DNA of 18,004 nucleotides from Akkermansiaceae bacterium. GTDB lineage: Bacteria; Verrucomicrobiota; Verrucomicrobiia; Verrucomicrobiales; Akkermansiaceae. Location: positions 1 to 18,004 of the forward strand of contig JALZUH010000161.1 of assembly GCA_023301645.1 (NCBI GenBank), in the 5' to 3' direction. The position numbers and the translations under genes were made by a program. Below the pieces are notes generated by a model. The model was not told the DNA's origin. It worked only from the letters and a program-made list of their open reading frames with translations, and searched no databases. Shown one piece after another: positions 13,741-18,004 of the stretch. Each line of letters begins with the position of its first letter. Position 1 is the first letter of the stretch.

Positions 13741-13960
13741 GTATAGCTTTTATGAACGGATCTAAGCTCGCTCCAGTCGGAGTGGGCTCACGAGCACTTA
13801 GCCCGTGATGTCGTCTATGTAATTAGGAAGCTGGCTGTGTGAGCGGTCGCTGTGAATCGGGGAGCTAGAAACGATGACGACTCACCCTAATTATGAGAAA
13901 TCTTAAGATTTATTGTCTGCGGTGTTGCTATTTCTATAGCAAATTGATAATTACCTCGGA
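13741..13960 (+). other. Structured 220-bp gap between the CstA-family and MFS genes
   Basis: Close to the cstA stop, CGCTCC (13769-13774) pairs with GGAGTG (13779-13784). GCTCG (13766-13770) can alternatively pair with CGAGC (13791-13795). There is no T-run, so termination here would need a factor or would be weak. TAATTAGG (13820-13827) recurs inverted at 13886-13893. No open frame of note was seen. Confidence 0.4.
13925..13942. promoter_or_regulatory. Perfect inverted repeat just upstream of the MFS gene, possible operator
   Basis: TTGCTAT (13925-13931) and ATAGCAA (13936-13942) are exact inverted copies four bases apart, ending 18 bases before the ATG at 13961. It overlaps plausible promoter elements (TTGTCT at 13913, TATAGC at 13935, GATAAT at 13946), which is the usual place for a repressor site. 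A dyad of this size suits a dimeric regulator, but no regulator gene is in the window. Confidence 0.4.
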
Positions 13961-15565
13961 ATGAGCACGATTATATTATCCGAGAAGGAAAAAGGACTGT
14001 TATTTTGGGCTAGTTTCCTAGGCCTATTAGCTGCTGCTACAGGCTTTGTTTTTCGCACCATGATCCCAACGATGTGGGAGGATACCTTTCAGCTGACAGC
14101 CTCAGATGTGGGCTCGCTTACCGGTGCTGCATTATGGCCTATTGCGGTGACGATGATCTTGTTTAGCCTACTTCTTGATAAGATTGGATATAAGGTCTCG
14201 ATGTTTTGCGCCTTTCTCCTTCAGTCAATATCTGTGGTGCTGACTATTTCAGCTAAGGATTACGATGCCATGTGGTGGGCCTGCATTTGCGCGGGACTCG
14301 GACATGGTATTGTCGAGGCTGTTATTAATCCGCTCTGCGCATCGATTTACCGAGAGGAAAAGAGTAAGTGGCTCAATATTCTGCATGCGTCTTGGCCGGC
14401 GGGTATCGTATTTGGCGGCACGGCTTACATCCTTCTTGTAGGCACTGATAGTGGATTGAAGTGGGAGGATTCTAAGTGGATTTTCTGGTTCATGCTAGCT
14501 CCTGTATTTGCCTACGGAGTTCTGTTTTTCATGTGCAAGCGCTTCCCTGTGGATGAGCGGGTCGAGGCTGGTGTTGGCTATAGGGACATGCTTAAGGAGT
14601 TCGGCGGTTTGGGTGTTGCCCTTGCCTCTACATTTATTATTTATGAGCTTAGCACCCAGCTAGGTATTGCGATGGGTGCTTACAAGTTGCAGATTTGCAT
14701 GGGAATAGGTGCCTTGTTAGGCTTGATCGCGGGGTTACTGCTGAAGTCATGGGGCAAGATTCTTTTCTTTGTGCTGTGTTTGATTATGATTCCTCTCGCT
14801 GCTGCTGAAATTGCTACAGATGGCTGGATTCGTTCTTTGATGGAGCCGATCATGGGCTCGAAGTTGGCAGCGTGGGCAGTTGTGTTTTCAGCTGCTATTA
14901 TGATGGGGCTACGATTTTTTGCAGGTATTCCATTACGTTGGTTAAATTCGCCTCAGCTGCTTCTCGTGAGTTCAGTGTTTTCTATTATCGGGCTATTTGC
15001 GTTATCTGTTACCTCTGGCTGGGCTATCTTTGGAGCCTTTACCCTCTATGCAGTAGGGCAGACATTCTACTGGCCGACCGTTTTAGGTTTTGTTTCGGAG
15101 CAGTTCCCTCGCGGTGGTGCGGTGACGCTGAACACTGTCTCTGCTATGGGCCTGCTTACAGTAGGTATATTCGGATTTCCTTTCTTAGGAGCGGTAAAGG
15201 ATAACTACAGCACGAAGTCGATTGTAGAGAATGAGCCTGGGCTCGTTGAGCTGGTGAAGAGCCAGAATCGCACGTTCACAGATGCATCTAATCCAGAAGA
15301 GCCGAAGGAGATTGCGATTTTCGAGAAGAAGACATTCTTTGGTTATGGTTATGACTCGATTAATGCCGCAGAATTCAAGAAGTTGCCAGAGATAGATGAT
15401 ACACGTGTAGCTGTCTTGGATGGCACCTTGGCAAAGACGAGTCAAAGCTCTCTGCGAGTAGCGGCTGTCTTACCGTTGATTATGGCGGGAGCGTTTCTTC
15501 TGATCATCATCTACTATAAGCTAAAAGGCGGCTACAGAGTGGTTGGCTTAGATGAGGAATCATAG
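13961..15565 (+). CDS. Major facilitator superfamily transporter with a long loop before its last membrane segment
   Basis: A 534-residue membrane protein with twelve or so hydrophobic segments in the MFS pattern. The N-terminal half has FRTMIPTMWEDTF at 31-43, in the first loop, and DKIGYK (about 73-78) in the place of the conserved MFS loop-2 motif. LASWPAG-like packing (HASWPAGIVFGG) lies near 143-154. Between the eleventh segment (ending about 412) and the last one (about 498-520) is a polar loop of roughly 85 residues, rich in Lys, Glu and Asn, which is much longer than usual. The substrate is unknown; small organic nutrients such as sugars are the commonest MFS cargo. The gene has a possible operator directly upstream and its own leader, so separate regulation from the upstream transporter gene is likely. 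Both are uptake-type transporters, but that is the only link seen between them. Confidence 0.85.
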   Translation: MSTIILSEKEKGLLFWASFLGLLAAATGFVFRTMIPTMWEDTFQLTASDVGSLTGAALWPIAVTMILFSLLLDKIGYKVSMFCAFLLQSISVVLTISAKDYDAMWWACICAGLGHGIVEAVINPLCASIYREEKSKWLNILHASWPAGIVFGGTAYILLVGTDSGLKWEDSKWIFWFMLAPVFAYGVLFFMCKRFPVDERVEAGVGYRDMLKEFGGLGVALASTFIIYELSTQLGIAMGAYKLQICMGIGALLGLIAGLLLKSWGKILFFVLCLIMIPLAAAEIATDGWIRSLMEPIMGSKLAAWAVVFSAAIMMGLRFFAGIPLRWLNSPQLLLVSSVFSIIGLFALSVTSGWAIFGAFTLYAVGQTFYWPTVLGFVSEQFPRGGAVTLNTVSAMGLLTVGIFGFPFLGAVKDNYSTKSIVENEPGLVELVKSQNRTFTDASNPEEPKEIAIFEKKTFFGYGYDSINAAEFKKLPEIDDTRVAVLDGTLAKTSQSSLRVAAVLPLIMAGAFLLIIIYYKLKGGYRVVGLDEES

Positions 15566-15861
15566 TTGATCATTAGACGAGTAGCTGTGTGGCTGGCTGC
15601 TCAACGGTTAGCCTTTGTTTCGGCATTACTGGAGGCTTCTAGTGAGTGCAAATATCGGTATGAGGCAGCGAAGGGCATAGGTTCTTCTGCTGCTTTGTGC
15701 GTTGAATGATGTATTCACAAAGGCGTGTTCGAGCTGAAAATCCAGCAGGTGGTTCTGTATCTCTTGCCATCTTCGTTACAGGGAATTTGTTAGTGAAATA
15801 CTTATAGAATCTTATTTTGTGATAGTATTTTTAGATAAGAGTTATATTCTGCTATACTCTG
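15566..15861. other. Gap of 296 bp between the MFS gene and the cytochrome-like gene
   Basis: No gene recognised. A 33-codon frame (15706-15807, plus strand) with a double ATG has no known relatives to my eye and no ribosome site. No strong terminator hairpin was seen behind the MFS gene. The last 60 bases are AT-rich and contain the promoter candidate for the following gene. Confidence 0.5.
15830..15858 (+). promoter_or_regulatory. Candidate promoter of the DUF1592/DUF1552 operon
   Basis: TTTAGA (15830-15835, 4 of 6 to -35) is followed after 17 bp by TATACT (15853-15858, 5 of 6 to -10). Transcription would begin near 15865, which is inside the frame that opens at ATG 15862. If real, it means translation starts at ATG 15883 instead. 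Confidence 0.45.
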
Positions 15862-15882
15862 ATGTTCGATAATTTGATTGAT

Positions 15883-17805
15883 ATGCTTCCTGCTCGAAAG
15901 ATTAGCCATGTTTTTGCCGGCGCGCTGCTAGGTGTGATTCTCACAAGCTCATCTGCAATAGCAGGCTTAGATGTGGAGGGTTATGATGTCGTAAAGCCCT
16001 TTTTAGACAAGCACTGCATTAGCTGCCATGGGCCCGATAAGCAAAAGGGGGATTTTCGTATTGATACCTTGGGGGGCACTATTAACTCCGCTGCTGATGC
16101 TGAACATTGGCAGGAAATGCTCGACCTTATTAATACTGGAGAAATGCCACCTCCAGAAGAACCTCAGCCAACGCGCGAGGAACTTGTAGCTATCTTGGAG
16201 CCTCTCTACACGACGACATCGAACGCCCGCGATGTGATTGTCAAAAGCGGTAATGGTAAGATGCGCCGTATGAATCGTCGTGAGTATGTTAATACGGTTT
16301 ACGATCGTTTAGGTATTAGGCCTAATGAGAACTTATTACCTGTAGATCCAGGTGATTTTGGCTTTGACACCTTTCGTAAGGAGCTAGTGGTAACACCCAC
16401 TCAGCTTCTGGGATACATGGCCTCGGCAGAGGACATGTCTAGACGTCTAGTAGCCTCGATGTCTTCAAAGGGATCTGTGCCCAAGCCCGTGAAGTTGATT
16501 TTTGGCCAGCTAGCATCTCAAAATAAGGCTGCATTTTCGAATGGTAAGGCTGACAAGTTGGCGCGCCCAATGTTTGAGCGATTTGTAAAAACGCTCTACA
16601 AAGGAAAGCCGTCATCGATCTCATTGGTCAGTGATATGGAGAATATTTTCAAGGCGGGGCGTAGTAGAGGGCTTGATTTCTGGTCATCTATTAATGATCC
16701 GCTGGTAGTAGCTCTGTCATCGCCTAATTTTATTTATGTGGTGGAAAAGCGCCAAGATCTTGATCAGTTGGAGATCGCCAATCGGATGGCTTTATTGATG
16801 TGGGGGTCAGCTAGTCCAGATGCTGAATTAGTTGAATTGGCGTCGCGCAAGCAATTGCTTATCCAGAAAAACTTCGTGGAGCAGGTTCTTAGAATGCTTA
16901 ACGATAAGAAATCTGAGCGATTTTATGCATCTTTTGTAGATCAGTGGCTGGAGCTAGATCGTTTGGATCTCGTTGTGGTCGATGGTGACCGTTTTCCAGA
17001 GGTGGCCAAAAAATACGGTGATCTGAAAGTGAGTATGCGCAATGAGGTTCGCGAGTTCCTGAAGGAGCTCATCAAAAATAACGAGCCAGCGAGCAAAATT
17101 GCGGTATCAGACTTCACCATGGTTGATCCGTTATTGGCTAAGTATTATAAGCTGGATTACCCACGTAAGAAGAAGGGCTTCCAGAAAGTGAAGCTTAAAG
17201 GTGCTAACCTTGCCCGCGGTGGTCTTCTTGGTAAGGGTGCTGTGCAGGTCTTTACCTCTACTGGTTCGCGGAACTCACCTGTAGAAAGAGGGGTGTATAT
17301 TTTAAGGAAGATACTCAACCGTCCGCCACCACCTGCACCTGCTAATGTTCCTGAAGTGGAGGATTCTGAAGATAGTAGCGCTCCTTTGAGGACACTTTTA
17401 GCTCACCATTCTACCACAGCTCAGTGTGCCACCTGTCACGCCCGCATTGATCCCCTGGGATTTGGTATGGAGTTATTTGGACCGATGGGACGTATGCAGA
17501 GGTTTGAAAACCAGCATGCAGTAAACAAAAAGGGAGAGATCCACATCGATACGACTGGACAGCTTCCTAATGGTAAGACGTTTAAATCCTACGAACAGCT
17601 AGCCAACCTATTGGCTAAAGAGGATGAGAAAATCGCACGTAGCTACGTCTCAGCTCTGATGAGTTATACGCTTGGCCGTCCAGTTGGTTTTACCGATAGG
17701 GGGCAAATTGATAAAATCATTGATGATTCACGTGCTCGTGGATTTAAGCTGGCTGAGTTGACATTTCGAGTTTGCGCATCACCTTACTTTAGAACAAAAA
17801 ATTAA
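15883..17805 (+). CDS. Planctomycete-type cytochrome-like protein with DUF1587/1592/1588/1585 domains
   Basis: An exported protein of about 640 residues. Numbering below is from the upstream ATG at 15862. A signal peptide (about 12-35, SSAIA-G) is followed by a PSCyt1-type haem motif CISCH at 52-56. DUF1587-like sequence (MRRMNRREYVNTVYDRLGI, about 134-152, then VDPGDFGFDTF) comes next. DUF1592 (DFWSSINDPLVVALSSPNFI, about 272-291) and DUF1588 (SRNSPVERGVYILRKILNRPPPP near 471-493) follow. A second haem-like motif CATCH lies at 522-526, within CATCHARIDPLGF, and DUF1585 (RSYVSALMSYTLGRPVGFTD) lies near the end. The family is abundant in Planctomycetota and Verrucomicrobiota, is predicted to be periplasmic or surface-exposed, and has no firm function. 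It is shorter than many family members. ATG 15883 is chosen because the likely -10 box abuts ATG 15862 and the shorter form has a cleaner signal peptide. It forms an operon with the DUF1552 gene. Confidence 0.9.
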   Translation: MLPARKISHVFAGALLGVILTSSSAIAGLDVEGYDVVKPFLDKHCISCHGPDKQKGDFRIDTLGGTINSAADAEHWQEMLDLINTGEMPPPEEPQPTREELVAILEPLYTTTSNARDVIVKSGNGKMRRMNRREYVNTVYDRLGIRPNENLLPVDPGDFGFDTFRKELVVTPTQLLGYMASAEDMSRRLVASMSSKGSVPKPVKLIFGQLASQNKAAFSNGKADKLARPMFERFVKTLYKGKPSSISLVSDMENIFKAGRSRGLDFWSSINDPLVVALSSPNFIYVVEKRQDLDQLEIANRMALLMWGSASPDAELVELASRKQLLIQKNFVEQVLRMLNDKKSERFYASFVDQWLELDRLDLVVVDGDRFPEVAKKYGDLKVSMRNEVREFLKELIKNNEPASKIAVSDFTMVDPLLAKYYKLDYPRKKKGFQKVKLKGANLARGGLLGKGAVQVFTSTGSRNSPVERGVYILRKILNRPPPPAPANVPEVEDSEDSSAPLRTLLAHHSTTAQCATCHARIDPLGFGMELFGPMGRMQRFENQHAVNKKGEIHIDTTGQLPNGKTFKSYEQLANLLAKEDEKIARSYVSALMSYTLGRPVGFTDRGQIDKIIDDSRARGFKLAELTFRVCASPYFRTKN

Positions 17806-17810
17806 TTATT

Positions 17811-18004
17811 ATGTCTAGATTCTCACGTAGAAAATTCATCCAAGCTTCTCTCGCTGGAGGGTTGATCTTGCCTCAGTTCCAAAGCCTCAGTAAGGCCGCT
17901 CCTAGCAATGCGAAAATACCTAAGCGAATGGTGTTTCTTGGCATGGGATTTGGAGTTTCAGCTAGTGGATGGTATCCTAGCCAGAATCAAGCAGGGTCTC
18001 AATA
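17811..18004 (+). CDS. DUF1552 family exported protein, N-terminal 64 residues only
   Basis: The frame opens five bases after the previous stop and runs off the right edge. It begins MSRFSRRKFIQASLAGG, which carries a twin-arginine (Tat) signal: SRRKFIQ at 5-11, a hydrophobic stretch and an Ala-rich end (SKAAP). After cleavage, KRMVFLGMGFGVSASGWYP matches the start of the DUF1552 domain (K-R-hydrophobic-F followed by G-V...W-x-P). Family genes regularly follow DUF1592-type genes, as here. Tat export suggests that it folds, perhaps with a cofactor, in the cytoplasm before export, unlike its Sec-type partner. The function is unknown; DUF1552 proteins are related in context to the sulfatase/DUF1501-like proteins that accompany other planctomycete cytochromes. 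Confidence 0.85.
   Translation, partial: MSRFSRRKFIQASLAGGLILPQFQSLSKAAPSNAKIPKRMVFLGMGFGVSASGWYPSQNQAGSQ

Noticed and set aside
15706..15807. 33-codon frame with a double ATG
   Set aside because: No ribosome site, no recognisable homology and short enough to occur by chance.

Overview
The window is an ordinary-looking chromosomal stretch, probably from a member of the Verrucomicrobiota (an inference). The main clue is the right edge, where a Sec-exported DUF1587/1592/1588/1585 c-type cytochrome-like protein is followed five bases later by a Tat-type DUF1552 protein. That pair is characteristic of the Planctomycetota/Verrucomicrobiota/Chthoniobacter-like lineages. Other clues are a lone pseudopilin, a secreted low-complexity protein of a type I associate with Verrucomicrobiota, moderate GC, and mostly weak or absent Shine-Dalgarno sequences. 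No rRNA, tRNA, CRISPR array, insertion sequence or phage gene was seen.

Left part (1-5541): the 5' two-thirds of RNase R (rnr, minus strand, cut by the window edge) is divergent from a single type II secretion/type IV pilus-like pseudopilin with a strong hairpin terminator. trmB (tRNA m7G46 methyltransferase, minus strand) follows. It is divergent, with only 23 bp between start codons, from a cytoplasmic serine hydrolase of the class C beta-lactamase/esterase fold. A tiny envelope protein with a glycine-zipper-like segment and the chromosome-segregation gene scpA come next. No scpB follows scpA within the window.

Middle part (5542-11741): a complete three-domain DNA polymerase I (polA, minus strand) is divergent from an RlmI-type 23S rRNA m5C methyltransferase. 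Three minus-strand envelope genes follow: a DUF2752 membrane protein, a secreted protein with four cysteines, GSGEKG repeats and a Pro/Gly-rich tail (with its own promoter candidate and a strong terminator), and a GYF_2 + DUF4190 membrane protein.

Right part (11899-18004), all plus strand: a CstA-family transporter, an MFS transporter with an unusually long loop before its last membrane segment, the DUF1592-family cytochrome-like protein, and the start of the DUF1552 gene. The two transporters are separate units with leader regions of about 150-220 bp that contain inverted repeats. Only the cytochrome/DUF1552 pair is spaced like a true operon.

I did not find a clear, coherent new multi-gene system. 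The best candidates for undescribed biology are the DUF1592/DUF1552 export pair and the secreted repeat protein with its DUF2752 and GYF/DUF4190 neighbours.
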